A stretch of 64,000 bases of DNA from Aestuariivita sp964402685 (lineage in GTDB: Bacteria > Pseudomonadota > Alphaproteobacteria > Rhodobacterales > Rhodobacteraceae): assembly GCA_964402685.1 (NCBI GenBank), contig CAYODE010000003.1, positions 19,353 through 83,352 of the forward strand, written 5' to 3'. The first letter of the stretch is position 1. Every line of letters begins with the position of its first letter. Positions 1-7,761 of this stretch are shown one piece after another. The notes under the pieces were generated by a model. The model was not told the DNA's origin, did no database searches, and worked only from the letters and a program-made list of their open reading frames with translations. The translations under genes and the position numbers were made by a program.

Positions 1-140
1 CGGATCTCAGCGCGGATGGTACCGTGGGAGAAGCCCACCTTGCTACAGCCCAGAAGGGTCACGCGACTTGTGCCCATCAGGTTGCCGGGTTCATCGAGTT
101 GTTACGCAAGGTGCGCGACATGGACGTGCCGGGGAGTTGA
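1..140 (+). CDS. C-terminal end of a creatininase-like protein (partial)
   Basis: An open frame enters from the left edge (codons begin at base 3) and stops with TGA at 138-140, 9 bases before pta. The last 45 residues include a GEAHLATAQKG segment followed by an amphipathic helix. A Gly-rich stretch ending in ATAEKG before a final helix is typical of the C-terminus of creatininase-family amidohydrolases, so that family is suggested. Too little is present for a firm call. The short spacing to pta suggests co-transcription. Confidence 0.45.
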   Translation, partial: DLSADGTVGEAHLATAQKGHATCAHQVAGFIELLRKVRDMDVPGS

Positions 141-149
141 GAACCGATC

Positions 150-1544
150 ATGTCGCAACCGCCAAACCGAAAGATGGACAACGTACCCTTTGAACAGCTC
201 AAGGTGGGAATGGAAGCCCATGACACGCGTACATGTCGGGCGGATGATCTTTATGTTTTTGCCAATGCGTCAGGCAATCTCAATCCAATGCATCTGCCGA
301 AAGAGGATGGCGACGGCGACGGACAGGTTGAAGCCGTGGCGCCGGGAATGTGGGTGGCGTCGCTGATTTCGTCAGTCCTTGGATGCAAATTGCCCGGGCC
401 CGGTACGCTTTATCATTCTCAAAGTCTCAGATTTCTCGAGCGGGCGCATTCGGGCGATACTCTGACCGCACGGGTGCGCTTGACAGATAAGGGCCCTGGT
501 ACACGCGTGACCTTTGATACCTGGGTTGAAAATCAAGACGGGGTGCGTTTGGTGGAAGGTGAAGCCAAAGTAGAAGCGCCCACCAAAGCGATGCATTTTG
601 ACGTTGACGATGTTCCCGGCCTAACAGTGCAGCGCCACGAGCATTTCGACCGGCTGTTGGCTTTGGCTGAACCGTTACCATCTATCCCGACGGCCGTCGT
701 CGCGCCGGAGGAACCGGATGCTCTGACCGGCGCAATTCTGGCTGCAGAACACACACTGATCACCCCCGTTCTGATAGGGGATCCTGACAAGATCAAACAG
801 GCCGCGGCGCAATCAGGTCTGGACCTCACTCCCTACGAGATCGTCGCAGAACCCGATCACAAACGGGCTGCGGCGGCGGCGGTCCTGATGGTGCATGAAG
901 GACGTACACAGGCCGTAATGAAAGGGCATTTGCATACAGATGTCCTTCTGGGGCAGATCCTCAAAAAAGACGGCGGTCTCAGAACTCCGCGGCGCCTCAG
1001 CCATGTGTTTGTGATGGATGTACCAGGGCTAGAGCACATCCTGATGGTCACAGATGCGGCCATCAACATCACACCAGATCTGCAGACCAAGGCAGATATC
1101 ATTCAAAATGCCATTGATCTTGCTCATGCGCTGGGCATCGAAGAACCCAAAGTTGGTGTTCTGTCGGCCATCGAAAAGGTGAACCCGGCGATTCCCTCGA
1201 CGTTAGATGCGGCGATCCTGTCAAAAATGGCGGATCGCGGTCAGATTACTGGCGGCTGGGTGGACGGACCTTTGGCCATGGACAACGCAATAAACCTTGA
1301 AGCCGCTACGACCAAAGGCATTCATTCTGTGGTAGCGGGACGTGCGGAAATCCTCGTCGCGCCGAATATGGAGGCGGGCAACATGCTGGCCAAAGAGCTC
1401 ACGTTTCTTGCCCATGCGGAGGCCGCGGGCGTGGTCATGGGGGCCAAGTGCCCGATCATTCTGACTAGCAGAGCCGATGACGAAAAGGCGCGCCTCGCCT
1501 CCTGCGCAGTGGCGGCTCTCGCGGCCTCGGGAGGTGCGGAATGA
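150..1544 (+). CDS. pta: MaoC-like domain fused to phosphate acetyltransferase
   Basis: 464 aa. The C-terminal part (about 165-464) is a phosphate acetyl/butyryl transferase, which interconverts acetyl-CoA and acetyl phosphate in the cytoplasm. The N-terminal part (about 10-150) is a MaoC-like hot-dog domain, giving the bifunctional 'enoyl-CoA hydratase/phosphate acetyltransferase' layout common in alphaproteobacteria. The hydratase motif normally reads SGDxNPxH; here it is SGNLNPMH, so the catalytic Asp is Asn43 while His48 is kept, and the hydratase half may be inactive. The stop overlaps the ackA start by four bases (ATGA), so the two are translationally coupled and form the Pta-AckA route between acetyl-CoA, acetate and ATP. 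Start chosen at ATG 150, just after the upstream stop. Confidence 0.93.
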   Translation: MSQPPNRKMDNVPFEQLKVGMEAHDTRTCRADDLYVFANASGNLNPMHLPKEDGDGDGQVEAVAPGMWVASLISSVLGCKLPGPGTLYHSQSLRFLERAHSGDTLTARVRLTDKGPGTRVTFDTWVENQDGVRLVEGEAKVEAPTKAMHFDVDDVPGLTVQRHEHFDRLLALAEPLPSIPTAVVAPEEPDALTGAILAAEHTLITPVLIGDPDKIKQAAAQSGLDLTPYEIVAEPDHKRAAAAAVLMVHEGRTQAVMKGHLHTDVLLGQILKKDGGLRTPRRLSHVFVMDVPGLEHILMVTDAAINITPDLQTKADIIQNAIDLAHALGIEEPKVGVLSAIEKVNPAIPSTLDAAILSKMADRGQITGGWVDGPLAMDNAINLEAATTKGIHSVVAGRAEILVAPNMEAGNMLAKELTFLAHAEAAGVVMGAKCPIILTSRADDEKARLASCAVAALAASGGAE

Positions 1545-2689
1545 GCGCGATCCTTACATTGAACGCAGGGAGTTCTTCGATCAAATTCGGTCTTTATGCC
1601 TCAGCCGAAGATCCTGTCGCCCTTGTCGACGGTCAGGTGGAAAACCTGGGTGACGCGGCGGTGATGGAGATTGGCGACGCCGAACTTGAGATCGGACCGG
1701 CGGATCATGGTATCGCGGTCGCGGCCATCTTGCGTGGACTTTCTCCATTTCTCGACGGCCGCGACGTCGAGGCCGTGGGCCATAGGATCGTGCATGGCGG
1801 TACCACTTTCGGAGCGCCCGTTCGACTGCATGAAGAAGAAATGGAGCAATTGGCGCAGCTGATCCCAATGGCGCCTTTGCACCAGCCGCACAATCTGTCT
1901 GGCGTCCGCGCAGCACAGGCTGCTTTTCCCGATGCCATCCAAGTGGCCTGCTTTGACACGGCCTTTCATCAGGGACATCCATTTGTAAACGACGCCTTCG
2001 CCCTTCCGCGTAAGTATTATGATGAAGGCATCCGCCGCTATGGCTTCCATGGGCTGAGCTATGACTTCATCGCGTCGGTTCTGCACGAGGTCTATCCCGA
2101 TCTCTACAAGGGCCGCATTGTCGTGGCCCATCTTGGCAATGGCGCCTCGATGTGCGCGATGGACGGCGGCAGAAGCGTCGGGTCCTCTATGGGGTTTTCG
2201 GCCTTGGATGGTCTGCCCATGGGGACACGCTGCGGGCAGCTTGATCCTGGTGTTATGCTTCATCTGATGGGACAAGGCATGGGCGTCGAAGAGATGACCC
2301 ACCTGCTGTATCAGGAAAGCGGTCTAAAAGGTCTGTCCGGTCTGACCCATGACATGCGCGCGCTTTTGGCAAGCGACGATGATCATGCTCGCGACGCATT
2401 GGACTACTACGTATTCCGAGTGCGCAGGGAGCTCGGGGCAATGGCAGCCGTTCTGGGTGGTTTGGATGCCGTGGTCTTCACTGGTGGTGTCGGAGAGCAC
2501 GCCGCGGAAATTCGCGCGCGTATCTTAGAAGGAACGGAGTTTTTGGGTCTGGGAGTGGCTGCCGAGGCCAATGCCGTTAACGCGCAAGAGATCCACAGCG
2601 GAACCGTGCCAGTCCTAGTGATCCCTACAAACGAAGAGCTTGTAATAGCCCGCGCGGCCAATACCTGGCTCAGGCGTCACCGGATGTAA
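1541..2689 (+). CDS. ackA: Acetate kinase
   Basis: 382 aa, a little shorter than the roughly 400 aa usual for the family. It transfers phosphate between acetyl phosphate and ADP. The N-terminus has the kinase signature LTLNAGSSSIKF; the second signature appears as RRYGFHGLSYDF, followed by the phosphate-binding segment AHLGNGASM and the adenine-loop region FTGGVGEH near the C-terminus. It overlaps pta by four bases. A hairpin just after the stop probably ends the operon. Complete and unremarkable. Confidence 0.96.
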   Translation: MSAILTLNAGSSSIKFGLYASAEDPVALVDGQVENLGDAAVMEIGDAELEIGPADHGIAVAAILRGLSPFLDGRDVEAVGHRIVHGGTTFGAPVRLHEEEMEQLAQLIPMAPLHQPHNLSGVRAAQAAFPDAIQVACFDTAFHQGHPFVNDAFALPRKYYDEGIRRYGFHGLSYDFIASVLHEVYPDLYKGRIVVAHLGNGASMCAMDGGRSVGSSMGFSALDGLPMGTRCGQLDPGVMLHLMGQGMGVEEMTHLLYQESGLKGLSGLTHDMRALLASDDDHARDALDYYVFRVRRELGAMAAVLGGLDAVVFTGGVGEHAAEIRARILEGTEFLGLGVAAEANAVNAQEIHSGTVPVLVIPTNEELVIARAANTWLRRHRM

Positions 2690-2695
2690 AAAAGA

Positions 2696-2715
2696 CGACG
2701 CAAAGAGCCGCGTCG
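2696..2715. terminator. Bidirectional rho-independent terminator between ackA and dabA
   Basis: A perfect 6-bp stem CGACGC/GCGTCG encloses an 8-base loop. Six A residues lie just to its left, giving a T-run after the hairpin on the minus strand, and CCTTT then GTTTT lies to its right. It sits between the convergent ends of ackA (2689) and dabA (2766), so it can serve both; the minus-strand form for dabA is the stronger. Confidence 0.7.
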
Positions 2716-2765
2716 CCTTTCGAAGTTTTAGGTTTGACCTTGGGTGCACCGGCCGGTGTTCTGGA

Positions 2766-5177
2766 TTATTCAGCCGCGATCGCCGCGCCTTGTCCTGCCG
2801 TTCCACCCATGGGTGTCCAATTCAGGTTGCGATCATAGCGCCAGGCCAGTTTGCCGTCATCGTCCATTGCGATCAGGTGCAGCCAACCATTATCGAAAAG
2901 ATCCCGCACGCCGTCATGGCGTTTCAGAATGTCTGTCATCGCCTCTCGCGGTGCTTCGATCACAACCGACAGCCGCAGCGGATCATGCTGATAACCTTCC
3001 CCATCATGGACCGATTGCCAGGGGAGACCCGGACGCAGACTGCCGCCATTGCCTTCCAGCACGCCGATACCGCCCGACACATTATGCAGCAGCTTGTTGC
3101 CGCCACCAAAGAGCTTCGGTGCCACAGTGGACCCATAGTATTGCAGACTGATCCAGCTCGCCACGACTACAGGCGCGGTCATAATCAGCTCAAGAACGCC
3201 AAAGCCGTCATCCTGCCGCCAATCATAGCTGTGCAGGAACGACTGTCCGGCCAGAGATGTGCCATCGGTGCGCCCGCGTGGCGCAGCAATGAAGGCCCGG
3301 CAACCGGCCAGCCCCCATTCTGGGCGCAACTCTGACCAATCGGACGCGCGTTTCGCGACGTCCTTTTCCATCTCGGCCCGCGGCAAGCGTCCCGCCCGCT
3401 CAGTCCGTGCCAGGCGGCCTGCGGCGGCGAGCCATGTGCGCAATTGCTCCATATCGCTCCGGTTCCGCGCCTGAGGCACATCCTGCTCATACAGAGTCAC
3501 CGCGTCGGTTGTCGTGTCATGCAGCGCTGGTACAAAGATCGTGTCATTCGGGATCTCGATCCCTTTTTCTTTCAAACCTTCGCGCACGGCGCTTTCGTTT
3601 AAGACCCCGGCCAGAAGCCGCGCGTTCACGTCCCCTGCGTAACCGCCACACGCGCCACAATGCAGACCGCTTTCATGGGGATTGTTTGTGACATTCGCAC
3701 CGTGACCAGCCAGCATGACGATCTTGGCAAAGTCCTTTGTCAAAGACATTGCGCCCAGAATGCCTTGGGCCATGCCGATCCGCGCTTCCAGATCTACAGA
3801 CGCGTCCAGTTGTGGCGCTGGATCGTGCGCGTGATGTCCGTGACCCAGTCCCAACGCATCGCGCACAAGTTTGCCCGCATACACGGGACCCGTGGCTTCG
3901 ACAAAGGCGAAAGAGGACACGGCGGCCAGTTTAAATCGACCCCAAGCGCGTTTTGCGCGCGCTGCGTAACGGCGGGTGAGATCGGCCTGTTCCGGCTCAC
4001 TCGCGTGGGTGCAGGTGCCCATCTGCAACAGAACCGGACCCCGCGCTTCGGCGACGTCTGACCCCGCAGCTTTGTGCATGGCCGTTACGCCAAAGAAACC
4101 GGCAAATCCGATGGTTTCTATGCTGCTGTCCAGCGATTCCAACGCACGCCGGAACACCTCGGACCGCACATCGATGCAAAATGCGGCTTGCAGCGCAGGG
4201 CGGCCATCGATCTGACGCGGCTCCGCCTCATTCACAGCTGCAGCTAGCTTCCGTTGCTGTGCGCGTTCTGCCGCTTCTTGCAACACGGCATCAATCACAT
4301 TCTCCTGCGTCGGTGTGACGGGCAACACGTGTTGTTCGATCACCTGACCCCAACGTTCGGCAATTTGGTCTTTGTAGAGCTCGAAAAGGGCTTCCTCCCA
4401 CACCATCCGGATCGCCAGAAGCTCGGCCGTGGTGCTGTCTGTTTCACCATAAAGTTCGGCCTGCCACAGTTGATAGCGCGCGTATTGTGCCCAACCGCCC
4501 AAGGTCATCAGCAACCGGTGGAAGGCCGTGCCCGCAGCATCCGTGGTGATGCCCAGGGTTTCACTGGCCCGGCCAATGGCCCGCCAGGGCGACCGTGACG
4601 TCGCAGCCACGAAGGCACCAAAGCCCTTGAGACCATGGATTTCAGGCGTAAGGTCGCGCGCGGCGAACTCACGCCAGGCGATGAACGCGCCACCGGCGCG
4701 ATAGGGTTGCCACAGGGCCTGACCCTCATCAAAATGACTTGCCGCCCAAACACCAATCCGATCGTCGATTAGACCGGGCCAGTCGATGCCCGACACGTCA
4801 GCAGCGAGCTCCGCGATACTTGGCAACGCCGTTGGTGTCTCCGGCTCGGTTTTGAGCGCGGTTTTAAGATCCTCTAAAGACGGGCGATCGAATGTGCCCC
4901 CCGCTGCGGCCAGCGCATCTGTCAGATCTTCATCGGTGATCTCACCCGCGTCCACTTTTGCGGCATATAACGACCGATCCGGCATAATCCGTGTGCCTGC
5001 AACTCGCGCTAATCGCGCTGCGGTGACAGGCAGTGGTTCATGCGTTTGCCCTAGAAATGGGTTCACAGCAACGCTGGATGCCAGCGGGAACAGGGGTGGG
5101 ATCGCCTTGATGGCCCCTTCCGCTTCCGCCATGAGTTCCAGCAGAGCGGCGGGGTAGGTTTCGTGTTGCATAAACAT
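2766..5177 (-). CDS. dabA: DabA, inorganic carbon uptake subunit (DUF2309/UPF0753)
   Basis: 803 aa. DabA is the carbonic-anhydrase-like cytoplasmic subunit of the DabAB system, which accumulates bicarbonate using ion-motive force. The expected zinc-site residues can be read: Cys334 and Asp336 in FCIDVRSE, His492 in LAGHGANV and Cys507 in LHCGACGG; the 15-residue His-Cys spacing matches what I recall for the characterised Halothiobacillus protein. It lies 22 bases after dabB on the minus strand, with GGGGAG before the ATG at 5177 (a second in-frame ATG follows two codons later). In a heterotroph the likely role is supplying bicarbonate for carboxylases at low CO2. Confidence 0.92.
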   Translation of the reverse strand: MFMQHETYPAALLELMAEAEGAIKAIPPLFPLASSVAVNPFLGQTHEPLPVTAARLARVAGTRIMPDRSLYAAKVDAGEITDEDLTDALAAAGGTFDRPSLEDLKTALKTEPETPTALPSIAELAADVSGIDWPGLIDDRIGVWAASHFDEGQALWQPYRAGGAFIAWREFAARDLTPEIHGLKGFGAFVAATSRSPWRAIGRASETLGITTDAAGTAFHRLLMTLGGWAQYARYQLWQAELYGETDSTTAELLAIRMVWEEALFELYKDQIAERWGQVIEQHVLPVTPTQENVIDAVLQEAAERAQQRKLAAAVNEAEPRQIDGRPALQAAFCIDVRSEVFRRALESLDSSIETIGFAGFFGVTAMHKAAGSDVAEARGPVLLQMGTCTHASEPEQADLTRRYAARAKRAWGRFKLAAVSSFAFVEATGPVYAGKLVRDALGLGHGHHAHDPAPQLDASVDLEARIGMAQGILGAMSLTKDFAKIVMLAGHGANVTNNPHESGLHCGACGGYAGDVNARLLAGVLNESAVREGLKEKGIEIPNDTIFVPALHDTTTDAVTLYEQDVPQARNRSDMEQLRTWLAAAGRLARTERAGRLPRAEMEKDVAKRASDWSELRPEWGLAGCRAFIAAPRGRTDGTSLAGQSFLHSYDWRQDDGFGVLELIMTAPVVVASWISLQYYGSTVAPKLFGGGNKLLHNVSGGIGVLEGNGGSLRPGLPWQSVHDGEGYQHDPLRLSVVIEAPREAMTDILKRHDGVRDLFDNGWLHLIAMDDDGKLAWRYDRNLNWTPMGGTAGQGAAIAAE

Positions 5178-5199
5178 GGTTCTGATCTCCCCGTTCGGA

Positions 5200-6750
5200 T
5201 TATGTGGTGGACCGCTTCGACCAGCCGTTCAAAAGGCGGTCGAATATGGCGTTGGCATAGAGCCCGTTAGACAGGTGCACACGGATGCCCGCTGCTGCTG
5301 GGTGTGAGGCCCAGAGCGGGAACGTGGCTTGCGCCAGCGCAACGGTGCCGAAGCTGATCAGTGCCAGCACGATCAGCGCCCATTCCAAGGGGCCTGGCGC
5401 CGGTGTGGCTGGCAACGTACCTGCGGTCACGTAGCTCGCCGCCGTTTGCAGAAGGAAGTAGCTCACCGATGTTGCAACGGCGTAGATTGCCGTGCGCCGC
5501 GTCAGGGCCGCTGGGGCCATGTCCGCAAAACCTTGAGCCAGCAGATAGGCCACGCCAAATATCAGGATCATGCCAAGCGCAATCGCCTGCACCGATTTGC
5601 CGTCAAATCCAAAGACCAGACCAACAACGCCGTAGATCGCGATGGCCACGGCGAAGGCCTGCAGCACTTTGCCAAAGCCCGGGACGGCGACAGGGCCGGG
5701 ACGGCGGATTGCGGCAACATTGTTCACCGCTTCGCCGGCGCTCAGGAAGGCATGCGCCTTGTAAAGAGAGTGCGCCACGATGTGCAGCAACGCGAGCGGG
5801 AACAGCGCCAGACCGCATTGCAGCACCATGAAGCCCATTTGTGCGATGGTCGACCAGGCTAACGATGTCTTGACCGCTGGTTGCGTCAGCATAACCAACC
5901 CACCAAAAAGCGCGGTAAACCCACCCAGCATGACCAGCAGCGCCATCACGCCCGGGGCAACCAACATCACATCGGCAAACCGGATCAGCAGGAATCCCCC
6001 AGCATTGATCACACCCGCGTGCAAAAGCGCGGAAACCGGTGTCGGCGCCTCCATCACTTCGGTCAACCAACCATGCGCGGGGAACTGAGCCGAGGCCAGT
6101 ACGGCAGCGGCTGCGATCAGGAGGCTTGCCGTGATTGTCAAAGCATCTGGTTGCACAGCGCCCAAGATCGTCGCGATATCGGTGGTGCCGTAGCTTTGCA
6201 CCAAGAAGAGAACAGCGAAGAGGAGGGCAACTTCGCTGACCCGTGAAGTCACCGCCTTTTTCCGCGCAGCGCGCACCGCTGTAGTCCGCTCGGGGTAGAA
6301 CAACAAAAGTTGGTTCAGAGCCAAGCTGGTCGCCGCCCAGGCAAACAGAAGCTGGACGAGGTTACCGGACATCACAAGGAGTAGAACCGAGGCCAACGCG
6401 GTCGACATCCATCCGACGAAAACCCCCTGCCGAGCCTCCCCATCCATATAGGTGGCCGAAAACCGCATCACGATCCATCCGATGAAGCTGACCAAAAGGA
6501 GCATGATCGCGCTGACCGCGTCCAAACGGACCGAGATGCCGATCCCCGCCACCCCGATCAAGCCCGATGTACCCGGGCCGTTCACCCACAGGGCTACTGC
6601 TGCAAGGATGGATACCACAAATGCACCCAGTGCCGCGACCTCTGCCAGTTTGGGTAGCTTGCCTGGGCGCAAGCCCGGGGTACGGCTGGCAAGCAGTGCG
6701 GTGGCCAGTAAAATAAATGGTGCTAGCAGCGGTAGAAACAGGTGCATCAT
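5200..6750 (-). CDS. dabB: DabB, proton-conducting membrane subunit (NuoL/ND5-like)
   Basis: About 516 aa from ATG 6750. Almost the whole chain is hydrophobic helices of the proton-conducting membrane transporter family, related to NuoL and MrpA; conserved charged stretches such as HGWLTEVMEAPTPVSALLHAG resemble the family's core helices, and PVSALLHAG is diagnostic. Next to dabA it is the membrane partner that couples ion flow to carbon uptake. The frame runs open to 6816, but those 22 extra residues are polar and unlike the family, so the MMHLF start is preferred. Transcribed away from a LysR gene. Confidence 0.88.
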   Translation of the reverse strand: MMHLFLPLLAPFILLATALLASRTPGLRPGKLPKLAEVAALGAFVVSILAAVALWVNGPGTSGLIGVAGIGISVRLDAVSAIMLLLVSFIGWIVMRFSATYMDGEARQGVFVGWMSTALASVLLLVMSGNLVQLLFAWAATSLALNQLLLFYPERTTAVRAARKKAVTSRVSEVALLFAVLFLVQSYGTTDIATILGAVQPDALTITASLLIAAAAVLASAQFPAHGWLTEVMEAPTPVSALLHAGVINAGGFLLIRFADVMLVAPGVMALLVMLGGFTALFGGLVMLTQPAVKTSLAWSTIAQMGFMVLQCGLALFPLALLHIVAHSLYKAHAFLSAGEAVNNVAAIRRPGPVAVPGFGKVLQAFAVAIAIYGVVGLVFGFDGKSVQAIALGMILIFGVAYLLAQGFADMAPAALTRRTAIYAVATSVSYFLLQTAASYVTAGTLPATPAPGPLEWALIVLALISFGTVALAQATFPLWASHPAAAGIRVHLSNGLYANAIFDRLLNGWSKRSTT

Positions 6751-6840
6751 GATCTCACGGTCCTCGGGTCGATGACAGGCCAAAACGGCCGTTGATGGAT
6801 CAGATAGCCACAACAAGTTATGAAGAAAAATACATTGTTA

Positions 6841-6866
6841 TTCTATATTAGTTTCATTAAATAGAA
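6841..6866. promoter_or_regulatory. Inverted repeat, probable LysR-type operator
   Basis: In the AT-rich gap between dabB and the divergent LysR gene there is a perfect TTCTAT-N14-ATAGAA repeat, ending four bases before the LysR ATG. It contains T-N11-A type spacing. Position and symmetry suggest autoregulation and control of dabBA, but this is inferred. Confidence 0.5.
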
Positions 6867-6870
6867 CGAT

Positions 6871-7743
6871 ATGCCACTGAACTACCACCATCTTCGATAT
6901 TTCTGGGCCGTGGCTCATGATGGGAACCTGACCCGTACTGCGCAGCGGCTAAACCTGTCGCAATCCGCGCTGTCGGTTCAAATCAAGCAGCTGGAGGATC
7001 GCTTAGGGCATAATCTGTTTGAACGGCGCGGACGGCAGCTCCACTTGACCGAAGCTGGGCGCATCACGCTTGATCATGCCGATGCGATTTTCTCGACAGG
7101 GGCGGAACTGGTGGCCACGCTCGAAGGGACAGGGCGTACCCGCCAGGCGCTGCGTGTCGGGGCACTTGCGACCTTGTCCCGAAATTTCCAGCTGGGGTTT
7201 CTCAAACCAATTCTCGATCGAACTGACGTCGAGGTTATTTTGCGATCGGGGAGCCCGACCGAGCTTTTGGAAGGGCTGGGTACGTTGAATCTTGATCTTG
7301 TCCTGATGAATAGCGAACCGCCCAGCGACAGTCTGGCGCCCTACGTGGTCCACCGAGTGGCAGAACAAGCCATCGGCCTTGTTGGCACCTCATCTCGAAT
7401 GGATCCTGACAAACCCTTGATCGAGTTGCTCCGGGATCAACCGGTTATCTTACCCACTCAGGAAAACAGCGTTCGCACGGCATTCGACGCCCTCACCTCT
7501 CGGATGGCCATCCGTCCGCAGATCGTGGCTGAGGTGGATGACATGGCCATGATGCGGCTTTTGGCCCGCGAAGATATTGGCCTTGCTCTGGTCCCGCCAA
7601 TCGTGGTGCAAGACGAACTTGCGTCGGGTCGGCTGGTCGAAGCCAAAGAGCATCCGCAGATCTCTGAAACGTTCTACGCGGTCACTCTGCAACGTCGCTT
7701 TCCAAACCCTCTGGTGAAAGAGCTGCTGAGCGCCTCCGGCTGA
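6871..7743 (+). CDS. LysR-family regulator, probably of dabBA
   Basis: 290 aa. The N-terminal winged helix-turn-helix (about 5-62) has LNYHHLRYFWAVA and LNLSQSALSVQIKQLE; a LysR substrate-binding domain follows (about 90-285). The HLRYFW start is typical of the NhaR/YwbI-like branch. It is divergent from dabB, the usual arrangement for a LysR regulator and its target, and a palindrome lies in the shared gap. The effector is unknown; bicarbonate, CO2 or a downstream metabolite would be reasonable. It converges with iorAB with 18 bases between the stops. Confidence 0.9.
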   Translation: MPLNYHHLRYFWAVAHDGNLTRTAQRLNLSQSALSVQIKQLEDRLGHNLFERRGRQLHLTEAGRITLDHADAIFSTGAELVATLEGTGRTRQALRVGALATLSRNFQLGFLKPILDRTDVEVILRSGSPTELLEGLGTLNLDLVLMNSEPPSDSLAPYVVHRVAEQAIGLVGTSSRMDPDKPLIELLRDQPVILPTQENSVRTAFDALTSRMAIRPQIVAEVDDMAMMRLLAREDIGLALVPPIVVQDELASGRLVEAKEHPQISETFYAVTLQRRFPNPLVKELLSASG

Positions 7744-7761
7744 TCCCAAGCACGCAGGCAA

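Noticed and set aside
1601..2302. 233-codon frame antisense to ackA
   Set aside because: Shadow of ackA with no ribosome binding site or family motif.
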